Positions 42,392 to 51,291 of a stretch of 64,000 nucleotides of DNA are shown in pieces. The DNA is from Neopusillimonas maritima. GTDB lineage: Bacteria; Pseudomonadota; Gammaproteobacteria; Burkholderiales; Burkholderiaceae_B. Position numbers and translations under genes: made by a program. Below the pieces are notes generated by a model. The model did no database searches. It was not told where the DNA came from and was given only the letters and a program-made list of their open reading frames with translations. Every line of letters begins with the position of its first letter. Position 1 is the first letter of the stretch. The DNA lies in contig NZ_NQOU01000001.1 in NCBI RefSeq assembly GCF_003576595.1, positions 622,337-686,336 of the forward strand, written 5' to 3'.

Positions 42392-43261
42392 ATGACACTT
42401 AATCCCGCTTCCAATACAACCCGATTTGAAGGAACAGATCAATACATTGCTACCGACGATCTCAAACTGGCAGTCAATGCCGCTCTCGCGCTTGAGCGCC
42501 CCCTGCTTATCAAGGGAGAACCCGGAACAGGCAAAACCATGTTGGCCGAACAACTTGCGCGCGCCTTGGGTCGCCCTCTGCTGCAATGGCACGTGAAATC
42601 CACCACCAAAGCCCATCAAGGGCTTTACGAGTACGACGCCGTATCGCGCCTGCGCGACTCCCAGTTAGGAGACGAAAAAGTTCGGGACATCGGAAACTAC
42701 ATTGTGAAAGGGGTGCTTTGGGAGGCGTTTGAAGCCGACGAACCCACTGTTGTACTTATCGATGAAATCGACAAAGCCGACATCGAATTTCCCAACGACT
42801 TGTTGCGTGAACTGGACCAGATGTCGTTTCATGTTTACGAAACGCGTGAAACCATTACCGCCAAGCACCGGCCGCTTATCATCATTACGTCGAACAATGA
42901 GAAAGATCTGCCCGACGCATTTCTGCGTCGATGTTTCTTTCACTACATCAACTTCCCCGATCGCGACACACTGCAGGAAATTGTCGACGTTCATTACCCC
43001 AACATCAAAAACGACGTGCTTGAAGCGGCGCTGGACACCTTCTTCACATTACGTGACGTCCCCGGTCTGAAGAAAAAGCCCTCAACGTCTGAGTTTCTCG
43101 ATTGGCTGCGACTTCTGGTTGCCGAATCCGTCTCCGCCGACGAAATCGGTGACCCCACCCAAGGACTTCCCGCCTTATCAGGCGCATTGTTGAAGAACGA
43201 GCAAGACCTGACCCTGCTGCAACGATTGGCCGCCGTTACCCGTGCCAGTCAACGTCGCTAA
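42392..43261 (+). CDS. MoxR-family AAA+ ATPase (CoxD-like)
   Basis: The ATG at 42392 gives a 289-residue ATPase; an in-frame TTG at 42359 is less likely. Walker A is GEPGTGKT at 42-49, Walker B is VVLIDEIDKAD with Asp124-Glu125, and ITSNNEKDLPDAFLRRC carries sensor 1 and the arginine finger region. MoxR ATPases act as chaperones together with a VWA-domain partner, which is encoded 16 bases downstream. CoxD in CO oxidisers matures the Mo-Cu centre, so service to the Mo hydroxylase 1.4 kb away is possible, but this pair is also found in many betaproteobacteria without such an operon, as far as I recall. Confidence 0.92.
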   Translation: MTLNPASNTTRFEGTDQYIATDDLKLAVNAALALERPLLIKGEPGTGKTMLAEQLARALGRPLLQWHVKSTTKAHQGLYEYDAVSRLRDSQLGDEKVRDIGNYIVKGVLWEAFEADEPTVVLIDEIDKADIEFPNDLLRELDQMSFHVYETRETITAKHRPLIIITSNNEKDLPDAFLRRCFFHYINFPDRDTLQEIVDVHYPNIKNDVLEAALDTFFTLRDVPGLKKKPSTSEFLDWLRLLVAESVSADEIGDPTQGLPALSGALLKNEQDLTLLQRLAAVTRASQRR

Positions 43262-43277
43262 GGAAGCTTAAGCCGTT

Positions 43278-44450
43278 ATGTTGCTTGATTTTTTCTATCA
43301 CCTGCGTGAGCATCGTTTACCCGTCTCTGTTCAGGAGTACCTCACCCTCCTGAGCACATTGAAAAGCAAAATCATGCCACCGTCGCTGAATGATTTCTAT
43401 TATTTGGCGCGCCTGGTGTTGATTAAAGACGAAACGTTATTCGATCGCTACGATCAGGCGTTCGGCGCCTTCTATCAACAAATTGAAGCAGCCGTGCCAG
43501 TCGACAAAGAGATACCGCTCGATTGGCTCATCAAAGAGTTCCAGAAAAAACTCACGCCGGAAGAGAAAGCGGCCATTGAGAAACACGGCTGGGACAAGCT
43601 GATGGAGCTTTTCAAGAAAACGCTTGAAGAGCAAGACGAACGCCATGCCGGCGGCAGCAAATGGATTGGGACGGGCGGCACCTCGGCCTTTGGTCATGGC
43701 GGCTATCACCCCGAAGGCATCCGTGTAAACGGTCCGTCGGCTGGTAACCGCACTGCGGTCAAAGTGTGGGAGAAACGCGAATATCGCGACTACGACGATA
43801 CGCAAGAGCTCGGCACACGCAATTTCAAAATGGCTTTGCGTCGTTTGCGACGATTCGCTCGCGAAGGTGCCGCGCTGGAACTCGACCTGAACGACACTAT
43901 TCGCCAAACAGCTCGCAACGCGGGCTTGCTGGACCTGCAACTGGTTCCCGAACGGCACAACGCCGTTAAGGTACTCATGTTGCTCGATGTGGGCGGCAGC
44001 ATGGACGACCACATCAAACAAGTAGAGGAACTCTTCTCTGCCGCACGCAGCGAATTCCAACACCTGGAGGTGTACTACTTCCACAATTGTCCATATGAAT
44101 TCCTTTGGCAACACAATCATCGCCGGCACTCGGAACGAATTGAAACGTGGGATGTCATACGCAAATACAACGAAGACTGGCGGTTGATTATTGTGGGCGA
44201 TGCAACGATGAGTCCGTACGAGATACTGACACCCGGCGGCTCGGCGGAGCATCACAACCGGGAAACAGGTGCCGCGTGGTTGCAACGCCTGCTGGATAAT
44301 TGGCCCCGCTCGGTGTGGCTTAACCCGGAGCCCGAAGGTTATTGGCCCTACCGTCAGTCTATCGGCATTATCCGCGACCTTGTGCACAACCATATGTACG
44401 GGGTCACGGTCAGTGGTCTTGAACAGGCCATGCGACATTTGTCCAAGTAG
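43278..44450 (+). CDS. VWA-domain protein, CoxE-like
   Basis: A 390-residue protein of the CoxE/YehP-like group. The N-terminal half is helical (LLDFFYHLREHRLPVSVQEY is its typical opening) and includes a Gly/His-rich linker around 125-148. The C-terminal von Willebrand A domain has the MIDAS motif D237-x-G-x-S241 in LLDVGGSMDDH, then GDATMSPYEI for the fourth metal-binding loop. It is the partner of the upstream MoxR ATPase, with which such proteins form metal-insertion or complex-assembly machines. Note that Gly replaces the common Thr/Ser between the Asp and Ser, as usual for this subgroup. Confidence 0.9.
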   Translation: MLLDFFYHLREHRLPVSVQEYLTLLSTLKSKIMPPSLNDFYYLARLVLIKDETLFDRYDQAFGAFYQQIEAAVPVDKEIPLDWLIKEFQKKLTPEEKAAIEKHGWDKLMELFKKTLEEQDERHAGGSKWIGTGGTSAFGHGGYHPEGIRVNGPSAGNRTAVKVWEKREYRDYDDTQELGTRNFKMALRRLRRFAREGAALELDLNDTIRQTARNAGLLDLQLVPERHNAVKVLMLLDVGGSMDDHIKQVEELFSAARSEFQHLEVYYFHNCPYEFLWQHNHRRHSERIETWDVIRKYNEDWRLIIVGDATMSPYEILTPGGSAEHHNRETGAAWLQRLLDNWPRSVWLNPEPEGYWPYRQSIGIIRDLVHNHMYGVTVSGLEQAMRHLSK

Positions 44451-44483
44451 CAACTCCAACGGTAAACCCAACTTTTCCAGCGC

Positions 44484-47300
44484 ATGCAAACCTTAAATCG
44501 ACGCCCCGCCTTTTCCTTCAGTTTCTTAAAGCAACCAAACCGCCTGCTGGCCATACTAGCCATGTTTTTACTCCCATGCTCATTTGCATGGGCACAAAAC
44601 AGCCAAGTTGTTTTGCCTGAAGGCGTCACGGCCGGCCCTGTCGTAGAAGGCACCAGACAGTACACGCTGGAGAACGGGTTAACGGTGCTGCTTAGCCCTG
44701 ATGCGTCCAAAGCCTCTGTCACCGTCAACATGACTTATCTGGTCGGTTCCCGTCACGAAAACTACGGCCAAACCGGCATGGCGCACTTATTGGAGCACAT
44801 GTTGTTCCGGGGCACCCCAAGTCTACCCAACGCGCTGGCGGAATTCTCAAAACGGGGGCTGCGTGCCAACGGATCCACATCGAGCGACAGAACCAACTAT
44901 TACGCCACCTTTGCATCCGACCCCGAACTGCTTGAATGGTATTTACGCTGGCAAGCCGACGTCATGGTTAACGCCACCATTTCACGCGCCGATCTCGACA
45001 CGGAAATGACTGTTGTCCGCAATGAAATGGAGGCCGGCGAAAACAGCCCTTTCGAATCGCTCATGCAGAAAGTGCAATCGGCCGCCTACCAATGGCACAA
45101 CTATGGCAACGACACGATTGGTGCACGATCCGACGTCGAGAATGTTGATATCGAGCAATTGCGCGCCTTTTATCGTCTGTACTACCAACCCGACAATGCT
45201 GTGCTGATCGTTTCGGGCCGCTTCGATCTGCAAAAGACCCTTGATCTGGTGACAAACGCATTCTCGGAAATTCCACGGCCAAAGCGCAGTCTTCCGCCCG
45301 AATACACCATAGAACCTGTCCAGGAAGGGGAGCAAGAGGTTATCGTACGCCGGCAAGGCGGCACGCCGCTGGTGCTCGCGCAATACCATATTCCGGCGGC
45401 AGCCAGCCCTGAATTCGTCGCCTTTGATCTTGGCGCCATGATACTGGCCGACACCCCCTCCGGACGCCTTTACAAGGCCTTGGTTCAGAAGGGCCTGGCA
45501 GCTCACAGCTTTGGTTTTGCAAGGCCTATGCGGCAGCCGGGCTATGCGCTTTTCGGGGCACAACTGGAAAACGGCATGAACCCAGACGAAGCGCTGATTA
45601 CCTTGACCGAAACACTTGAAGACCTTGAAACCCAGCCATTCACCGACGAGGAGCTTGAGAGAGCACGAACCCAATGGATGACGAGTTGGGAACAAACCCA
45701 TGCCGACCCGGCCTCGCTGGCTTCAGCGCTTTCTGAAAGTGCGGCATTAGGTGACTGGCGTTTGTTCTACTGGACGCGCGAACAAGCCGAAAAAGCAAAT
45801 TTAAAAGCCGTCCAGGAAGTGACCTCGGCCTACCTGGTGCCTTCAAACCGCACCACCGGCCTGTATATTCCAACGGAATCAACCCAACGCGCCCCAAAAC
45901 CGAAAGCAACGGATCCAGCCGCATTGCTGAAAGACTTTGAGGGGCGCGAAGTCCGCGATCCAACCGCGGCATTCGAAGCCTCTCCCCAGAATATCGACGC
46001 TCAAACCGTTCGTGAAACTTTGTCTTTGGACAATGGCACTATTGAACTTGCCTTACTGCCCAAACCCACCCGAGGCGACCGGGTTGAAGCTCGTCTATTA
46101 CTTCAGGCAGGCAGCGCCGAAGACCTGAAAAACCTGCGTACTGTATCAAGCACAGCCGCCGCGTTACTGACCCGTGGAACAACCCAGTACACGCGCCAGG
46201 AAATTGCCGATCGCTTCGACCAACTGCAGGCACAGGTAGGCTTTGGTGGAGGCGGTAATCAAGTTGGCATCAATATCTCTGTACCCGGAAAGAATTTACC
46301 CGATGTCATAGAGCTGGTTGGCCACATTCTGCGCGAAGCCACCTACCCTGCCGAGGAATTGGATCGCTACAAAACCCAAGCTCGCGCCTCAATAGAAAGC
46401 GCAATGACACAACCCGGTTCGGTTGCATCTCGCACACTGGCGCGACACGACAACCCTTGGCCACCGTCTGATATTCGTTATGTGCCCACTTTCAAGGAGG
46501 CATTGGAAGAAATCAATTCACTGAGTCGCAATGCACTGGTCGACTTTCATCAACGCTTCTATGGGGCGGCCACACTACGTTTTAGTGCAGTTGGCTCATT
46601 TAACCCTCAAAATACGAAAAATGCGCTTTTACAGGCCTTCAAAAACTGGAAATCGGCCCCTGAATACAAACGCATTGAACAGCCTTTCCGCAAGGTGGAA
46701 CCGGAACAATTCACCTTACACACACCCGACAAGGCAAACGCCGTTTTCATGGCGTTTCAACCATTAGAGGTTCAAGACGATGCCCCCGACTATACGGCCT
46801 TGTACGTGGCCAACTACATTCTAGGTGGGTCGTCGTCATCACGACTATGGTCTCGTATTCGCGTTGAGGAAGGTATTTCGTACGACGTAGGTAGCAGTAT
46901 TGACGCCTCGGCGTTCGAGCCCAGCGGTGAATGGTCGCTATCGGCCATTCTGGCACCCGAAAACGCACAGCGTTTCAAACAGGCAATGAATGAGGAGCTT
47001 GAACGTGCAATACAGGATGGCTTCACGCAAGAAGAGCTTAACGAAGCTGTGCGTGCACTAATGAATCTGCGTCGTTTGAATCGCAGCAACGACGGCGTGC
47101 TTGCCAGTGTATGGCTGGACTACATGCAGGAAGGCAGAAGCTTTGCCTGGTCGGCCAAAATCGACAAAGAGCTTGAGGCCCTAACTTTGGAGCAGGTTAA
47201 TGCTGCCGCCCGCAAATATTTCCAGCCTCAAGCCCTGAGTAGCGCCCTGGCGGGGGACTTCCCCAACCAGGCAAACGCCGAAACAAAACAAGGTGAATAA
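44484..47300 (+). CDS. Periplasmic M16 (insulinase-type) zinc peptidase, two-lobed
   Basis: A 938-residue exported protein: signal peptide to about residue 37 (LLAILAMFLLPCSFAWA), then two M16 halves of about 450 residues each. The first half has the inverted zinc motif H101-L-L-E104-H105 with the downstream Glu in EMTVVRNEMEAGE. The second half (from about 510) has no such motif and acts as the closed, inactive lobe. PqqL/YhjJ-like periplasmic M16 peptidases have this layout and degrade small peptides. It lies 33 bases after the VWA gene and may be in the same transcript. Its end and that of dnaJ are three bases apart. Confidence 0.93.
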   Translation: MQTLNRRPAFSFSFLKQPNRLLAILAMFLLPCSFAWAQNSQVVLPEGVTAGPVVEGTRQYTLENGLTVLLSPDASKASVTVNMTYLVGSRHENYGQTGMAHLLEHMLFRGTPSLPNALAEFSKRGLRANGSTSSDRTNYYATFASDPELLEWYLRWQADVMVNATISRADLDTEMTVVRNEMEAGENSPFESLMQKVQSAAYQWHNYGNDTIGARSDVENVDIEQLRAFYRLYYQPDNAVLIVSGRFDLQKTLDLVTNAFSEIPRPKRSLPPEYTIEPVQEGEQEVIVRRQGGTPLVLAQYHIPAAASPEFVAFDLGAMILADTPSGRLYKALVQKGLAAHSFGFARPMRQPGYALFGAQLENGMNPDEALITLTETLEDLETQPFTDEELERARTQWMTSWEQTHADPASLASALSESAALGDWRLFYWTREQAEKANLKAVQEVTSAYLVPSNRTTGLYIPTESTQRAPKPKATDPAALLKDFEGREVRDPTAAFEASPQNIDAQTVRETLSLDNGTIELALLPKPTRGDRVEARLLLQAGSAEDLKNLRTVSSTAAALLTRGTTQYTRQEIADRFDQLQAQVGFGGGGNQVGINISVPGKNLPDVIELVGHILREATYPAEELDRYKTQARASIESAMTQPGSVASRTLARHDNPWPPSDIRYVPTFKEALEEINSLSRNALVDFHQRFYGAATLRFSAVGSFNPQNTKNALLQAFKNWKSAPEYKRIEQPFRKVEPEQFTLHTPDKANAVFMAFQPLEVQDDAPDYTALYVANYILGGSSSSRLWSRIRVEEGISYDVGSSIDASAFEPSGEWSLSAILAPENAQRFKQAMNEELERAIQDGFTQEELNEAVRALMNLRRLNRSNDGVLASVWLDYMQEGRSFAWSAKIDKELEALTLEQVNAAARKYFQPQALSSALAGDFPNQANAETKQGE

Positions 47301-47303
47301 ACC

Positions 47304-48437
47304 TTAACTAAAAAAGTTTTTTACCCGGTCTGTCCAGGAGTCGCTTTTGGGGGAGTGTTTCTCCCCACCCTGCGACAAAGACGCCTCGAACTGGCGCAAC
47401 AGTTTCTTTTGCTCTTCGCTGAGTCGTACGGGCGTTTCCACTGCAACGTGGCAGTAAAGATCGCCGGGGTAGCTCGAACGAATACCTTTGATACCCTTAC
47501 CGCGCAGACGGAACGTTTTACCTGTTTGCGTGCCCTCGGGAATCGTGATGGAACCTTTGCCGCTCAGTGTGGGTACCTCAACATCGCCCCCTAATGCAGC
47601 CGTCGTGAACGGAATCGTTAGTTCACAATGCAAATCCTCGCCGTCACGCTGGAAAATAGAATGCTGCTTAAGGTGAATTTCAACGTAAAGATCGCCGGGC
47701 GGCCCACCATTTACGCCGGGTTCGCCATTGCCGGCCGAACGAATTCGCATGCCGTCGTCAATGCCGGCGGGAATCTTGACTTGCAACGTTTTATTGCGTC
47801 GAATCCGGCCCACGCCATCGCATGCCACGCACGGATCCGTAATTTCCTTGCCGCTGCCATGGCACGTTGGGCAAGTTTGCTGCACACTAAAAAAACCCTG
47901 CTGCATCCGCACCGCGCCATTACCACCGCAAGTACTACATGTTTGCGGCTGAGTTCCCGGCTTGGCCCCTGAGCCTTTGCAAGTATCGCAATTTTCCCAG
48001 CTGGGTACCCGTATTTCAGTATCAAAGCCTGTAGCCGCTTGCTCAAGCGAAATTTCCAGGGTGTATTTCAGGTCGGCACCGCGATACACCTGCGGGCCGC
48101 CACGCCGGCCTCCGGCGCCACCAAAAATTTCGCCAAAAATATCACCAAAGGCGTCGGCAAAGCCTGCGCCACCCATACCGGCACCGCCCATGCCGGCACC
48201 AGCCGCATTCGGGTCGACACCGGCATGGCCGAATCGATCATATGCCGCTCTTTTTTCAGGGTCGCTGAGCATCTCATAAGCTTCTTTCGCTTCCTTGAAT
48301 TTCTCTTCGGCCTCCTTGCTGTCGGGGTTGCGATCAGGATGATATTTCATGGCCAGCTTGCGGTAGGCCTTTCGTAATTCATCGTCGGTCGCATTTTTCC
48401 CTACACCCAGCACTTCGTAAAAGTCGCGTTTTGCCAT
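47304..48437 (-). CDS. dnaJ: Chaperone protein DnaJ
   Basis: The 377-residue co-chaperone stimulates DnaK ATPase and delivers clients. The J domain has the H33-P-D35 triad. A Gly/Phe/Ala-rich linker follows ([15 protein letters not shown]), then four CxxCxGxG zinc repeats: [24 protein letters not shown] and CVACDGVG, and a C-terminal client-binding domain. It is the last gene of the hrcA-hemH-grpE-dnaK-dnaJ run, 105 bases after dnaK with a hairpin between. Confidence 0.98.
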   Translation of the reverse strand: MAKRDFYEVLGVGKNATDDELRKAYRKLAMKYHPDRNPDSKEAEEKFKEAKEAYEMLSDPEKRAAYDRFGHAGVDPNAAGAGMGGAGMGGAGFADAFGDIFGEIFGGAGGRRGGPQVYRGADLKYTLEISLEQAATGFDTEIRVPSWENCDTCKGSGAKPGTQPQTCSTCGGNGAVRMQQGFFSVQQTCPTCHGSGKEITDPCVACDGVGRIRRNKTLQVKIPAGIDDGMRIRSAGNGEPGVNGGPPGDLYVEIHLKQHSIFQRDGEDLHCELTIPFTTAALGGDVEVPTLSGKGSITIPEGTQTGKTFRLRGKGIKGIRSSYPGDLYCHVAVETPVRLSEEQKKLLRQFEASLSQGGEKHSPKSDSWTDRVKNFFS

Positions 48438-48488
48438 ATTTTCTTTGCGCCTGCTTGCGCTTAAATTGAATCAGTAATAAACAACAAC

Positions 48489-48520
48489 GCCCGATTTCCG
48501 GCAAACACCAGAAACCGGGC
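48489..48520 (-). terminator. dnaK-dnaJ intergenic hairpin
   Basis: GCCCGATTTC (48489-48498) pairs with GAAACCGGGC (48511-48520) at nine of ten positions. On the coding strand it is followed by a T-rich but not uniform stretch (GTTGTTGTTTATT), so partial termination or mRNA protection would set dnaJ below dnaK. Confidence 0.55.
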
Positions 48521-48542
48521 TAAGAACCGCTAAAACGAGCCC

Positions 48543-50474
48543 TTACTTGTCGTCGCGCTTAACTTCTTTGAAGTCGGCATCAACGACGTTCTCGTCTTCC
48601 GGTTGCTGGGCGGTAGCCCCATCGGCACCTTGCTGAGCCGCTGCCTGAGCCTGCATATCGGCGTACATCTTTTCGCCAAGTTTCTGCGAAGCCGATGTCA
48701 GTGCCTCAACCTTGGCGTCAATCGCTTCCTTGTCGCCATCTTTAAGGACTTCTTCCACTTCCTTGATGGCAGCCTCAATGGCTTCCTTCTCGGAGGCTTC
48801 CAGCTTGTCGCCATACTCTTCCAGCGACTTGCGGGTGGAATGCACCAATGCTTCGGCCTGGTTTCGCGTCGTGGCCAATTCGGCTATACGACGGTCTTCT
48901 TCAGCATTTACCTCGGCATCTTTCACCATGCGCTCAATTTCGTCATCGGTTAGACCCGAATTGGCCTTAATGGTGATCTTGTTCTCTTTACCGGTACCCT
49001 TGTCTTTCGCAGACACATGCAAAATACCATTGGCGTCGATATCGAACGTGACTTCGATTTGCGGCACGCCACGCGGTGACGGCGGAATGCCTTCAAGGTT
49101 GAATTCACCCAGGCTCTTGTTACCCGCCGCAATTTCACGCTCACCCTGGAAGACCTTGATGGTTACGGCCGGCTGATTGTCGTCGGCAGTTGAGAACACT
49201 TGCGAGAAACGGGTTGGAATCGTCGTGTTCTTCTGAATCATCTTGGTCATAACGCCACCAAGCGTTTCAATACCCAGCGACAGCGGTGTCACGTCGAGCA
49301 GCAAAACGTCTTTGCGATCACCGGACAATACCGAGCCCTGAATGGCGGCACCAGCTGCAACCGCTTCATCGGGGTTCACGTCTTTACGTGGGTCGCGACC
49401 GAAGAACTCTTTAACCTTCTCCTGTACTTTCGGCATGCGTGTCATGCCGCCAACCAAAATCACATCGTGAATTTCGGAAACCTTGACACCTGCGTCTTTA
49501 ATGGCAATGCGGCATGGCTCAATGGTGCGCTCGATGAGCTCTTCAACCAATGCCTCCAGTTTGGCGCGCGACAGTTTCAGGTTCAAATGCTTGGGACCTG
49601 AGGCGTCGGCGGTAATATACGGCAGGTTAATCTCGGTTTGCTGCGTGGAAGACAGCTCGATCTTGGCTTTCTCAGCCGCTTCTTTCAAGCGCTGCAAAGC
49701 CAAAACGTCTTTCGACAAATCAACCCCGCTTTCTTTCTTGAACTCATCGATAATGTAATCAATGATGCGCTGGTCGAAGTCTTCGCCGCCCAAAAAAGTA
49801 TCACCGTTGGTCGACAGCACTTCGAACTGCTTTTCACCGTCGATATCGGCGATTTCAATGATCGAGACGTCGAACGTACCACCACCCAGGTCATAAACAG
49901 CAATTTTACGATCGCCTTTTTCGGTCTTATCCATCCCGAAAGCCAATGCGGCTGCAGTGGGCTCGTTAATAATACGCTTGACCTCAAGGCCGGCAATGCG
50001 ACCGGCATCTTTGGTTGCCTGGCGCTGGCTGTCGTTGAAGTAGGCCGGCACAGTAATGACCGCCTCGGTGACTTCTTCACCCAGATAGTCTTCCGCCGTT
50101 TTCTTCATTTTGCGTAATACATCGGCCGACACTTGAGGAGGGGCCAATTGCTTGCCCTGCGCCTCAACCCAAGCATCACCGTTGTCTGCCTTGACGATTT
50201 TATAAGGCATCAGATCAATATCTTTCTGAACCGCCTTTTCATCAAACTTACGACCGATCAGGCGCTTGACCGCGTAAAGCGTGTTGGCCGGATTGGTGAC
50301 TGCCTGACGTTTGGCGGGCGCGCCCACCAGAATTTCGCCGTCTTGCATGTACGCCACAATCGACGGCGTGGTGCGTGCACCTTCCGAATTTTCAATAATG
50401 TTGACCTTGCCGCCGTCCATCACAGCAACACAGCTGTTGGTCGTACCCAGGTCAATACCAATAATTTTGCCCAT
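48543..50474 (-). CDS. dnaK: Chaperone protein DnaK (Hsp70)
   Basis: The 643-residue Hsp70 has the phosphate-binding loop [17 protein letters not shown] at its start, the [21 protein letters not shown] and [15 protein letters not shown] motifs, the linker [18 protein letters not shown] and a helical lid ending in an acidic tail ([12 protein letters not shown]). It works with GrpE and DnaJ in folding and in heat-shock control. It is 131 bases after grpE and has its own sigma-32 promoter in that gap. Confidence 0.99.
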   Translation of the reverse strand: MGKIIGIDLGTTNSCVAVMDGGKVNIIENSEGARTTPSIVAYMQDGEILVGAPAKRQAVTNPANTLYAVKRLIGRKFDEKAVQKDIDLMPYKIVKADNGDAWVEAQGKQLAPPQVSADVLRKMKKTAEDYLGEEVTEAVITVPAYFNDSQRQATKDAGRIAGLEVKRIINEPTAAALAFGMDKTEKGDRKIAVYDLGGGTFDVSIIEIADIDGEKQFEVLSTNGDTFLGGEDFDQRIIDYIIDEFKKESGVDLSKDVLALQRLKEAAEKAKIELSSTQQTEINLPYITADASGPKHLNLKLSRAKLEALVEELIERTIEPCRIAIKDAGVKVSEIHDVILVGGMTRMPKVQEKVKEFFGRDPRKDVNPDEAVAAGAAIQGSVLSGDRKDVLLLDVTPLSLGIETLGGVMTKMIQKNTTIPTRFSQVFSTADDNQPAVTIKVFQGEREIAAGNKSLGEFNLEGIPPSPRGVPQIEVTFDIDANGILHVSAKDKGTGKENKITIKANSGLTDDEIERMVKDAEVNAEEDRRIAELATTRNQAEALVHSTRKSLEEYGDKLEASEKEAIEAAIKEVEEVLKDGDKEAIDAKVEALTSASQKLGEKMYADMQAQAAAQQGADGATAQQPEDENVVDADFKEVKRDDK

Positions 50475-50532
50475 AATGTATCGCCTTAAAAATTGCGTTC
50501 AATTCAGTTGGAAACAAACTTGACTGATTCTT

Positions 50533-50560
50533 AAGTGGGGCCTGCCTTAAACTTTTCAAG
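50533..50560 (-). promoter_or_regulatory. Sigma-32 heat-shock promoter of dnaK
   Basis: On the minus strand CTTGAAA (50554-50560) and CCCCACTT (50533-50540) stand 13 bases apart, matching the sigma-32 consensus CTTGAAA-N11 to 16-CCCCATNT at all but one defined position. The elements are also arms of an inverted repeat (GTGGGG with CCCCAC, and TGCCTT with AAGGCA, 50535-50571). The start of transcription would be about 50 bases before dnaK. Confidence 0.85.
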
Positions 50561-50605
50561 GCATACCCCACAGAGTTTTTTTCTTTACGCCGTTAGTGCG
50601 CCTAA

Positions 50606-51208
50606 TTATTGCGCCGGCTTGCCCGAAGACACCGCCACCAAGGCGGGCCTGAGCACGCGATCAGCAATCGTGTAGCCCTTCTGCAGCATTTGCACAACCG
50701 CGCCTTCCGGCAGGTCGGACGGAACCGAAGAAATGGCCTGGTGCAAATTAGGGTCGAACTTATCACCCTCTGCAGGCGCCACTTCCTTAAGCTGATTGCG
50801 CTCAAACGCGCCTACCAATTGTTTCAGCGTGGCTTCAACCCCCGACTGCCAAGCCTCGGGGGATTGATCTTTCAACCCAAGCGCAGCCTCAAGACTGTCT
50901 TTAACCGGTACCAGGCTTTCAGCGAATGACTCAATACCGAATTTACGCGCCTTGGCCACATCATCCTGAGCACGACGCCGGATGTTCTCGGTTTCCGCTT
51001 TCGCCCGTAAAAGTTCTTCGTAATACTGAGCCACCTGAGCCTGCGCCTCTTCAAGTTTGGCTGCCAACGCCTCGGCCGACTCCAGTTCAACGGCCGGCTC
51101 TGCATCGGCGGCACCCTCCCCTTCGGAAAGCACTTCATCTGCAGACTCCGAAGCTTTCGCAACCTGCTTATCGTCCTTGGGGTCAAGGGGCTCATTCTGT
51201 TTCGACAT
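50606..51208 (-). CDS. grpE: Nucleotide exchange factor GrpE
   Basis: GrpE dimers release ADP from DnaK. The start [15 protein letters not shown] at 51208 follows GGAG at nine bases; an in-frame ATG seven codons upstream has no such support. Residues 1-60 are acidic and disordered, a long coiled-coil helix follows ([20 protein letters not shown]), and the C-terminal beta domain includes [21 protein letters not shown] with the family's signature. The product is 200 residues long. A sigma-32 promoter lies 40 bases upstream, after hemH. Confidence 0.97.
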   Translation of the reverse strand: MSKQNEPLDPKDDKQVAKASESADEVLSEGEGAADAEPAVELESAEALAAKLEEAQAQVAQYYEELLRAKAETENIRRRAQDDVAKARKFGIESFAESLVPVKDSLEAALGLKDQSPEAWQSGVEATLKQLVGAFERNQLKEVAPAEGDKFDPNLHQAISSVPSDLPEGAVVQMLQKGYTIADRVLRPALVAVSSGKPAQ

Positions 51209-51246
51209 AACGACGCACTCCATTTGCATTTGATTCGATCAAATGC

Positions 51247-51274
51247 AAATGGGGGCAAGCGCCCCCATTTCAAG
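51247..51274 (-). promoter_or_regulatory. Sigma-32 heat-shock promoter of grpE inside a perfect palindrome
   Basis: On the minus strand CTTGAAA (51268-51274) is followed after 13 bases by CCCCATTT (51247-51254), a full match to the sigma-32 consensus. Both elements belong to a near-perfect inverted repeat with arms AAATGGGGGC and GCCCCCATTT around a four-base loop (51247-51270). The start of transcription would lie near 51240, some 30 bases before grpE. Confidence 0.88.
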
Positions 51275-51291
51275 ACATTGGTACAAATAAC

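Noticed and set aside
43437-44489. Open frame of 350 codons antisense to the VWA gene
   Set aside because: It covers the real gene on the other strand, has no recognisable motif or ribosome site, and long antisense frames follow from the codon bias of the sense gene.
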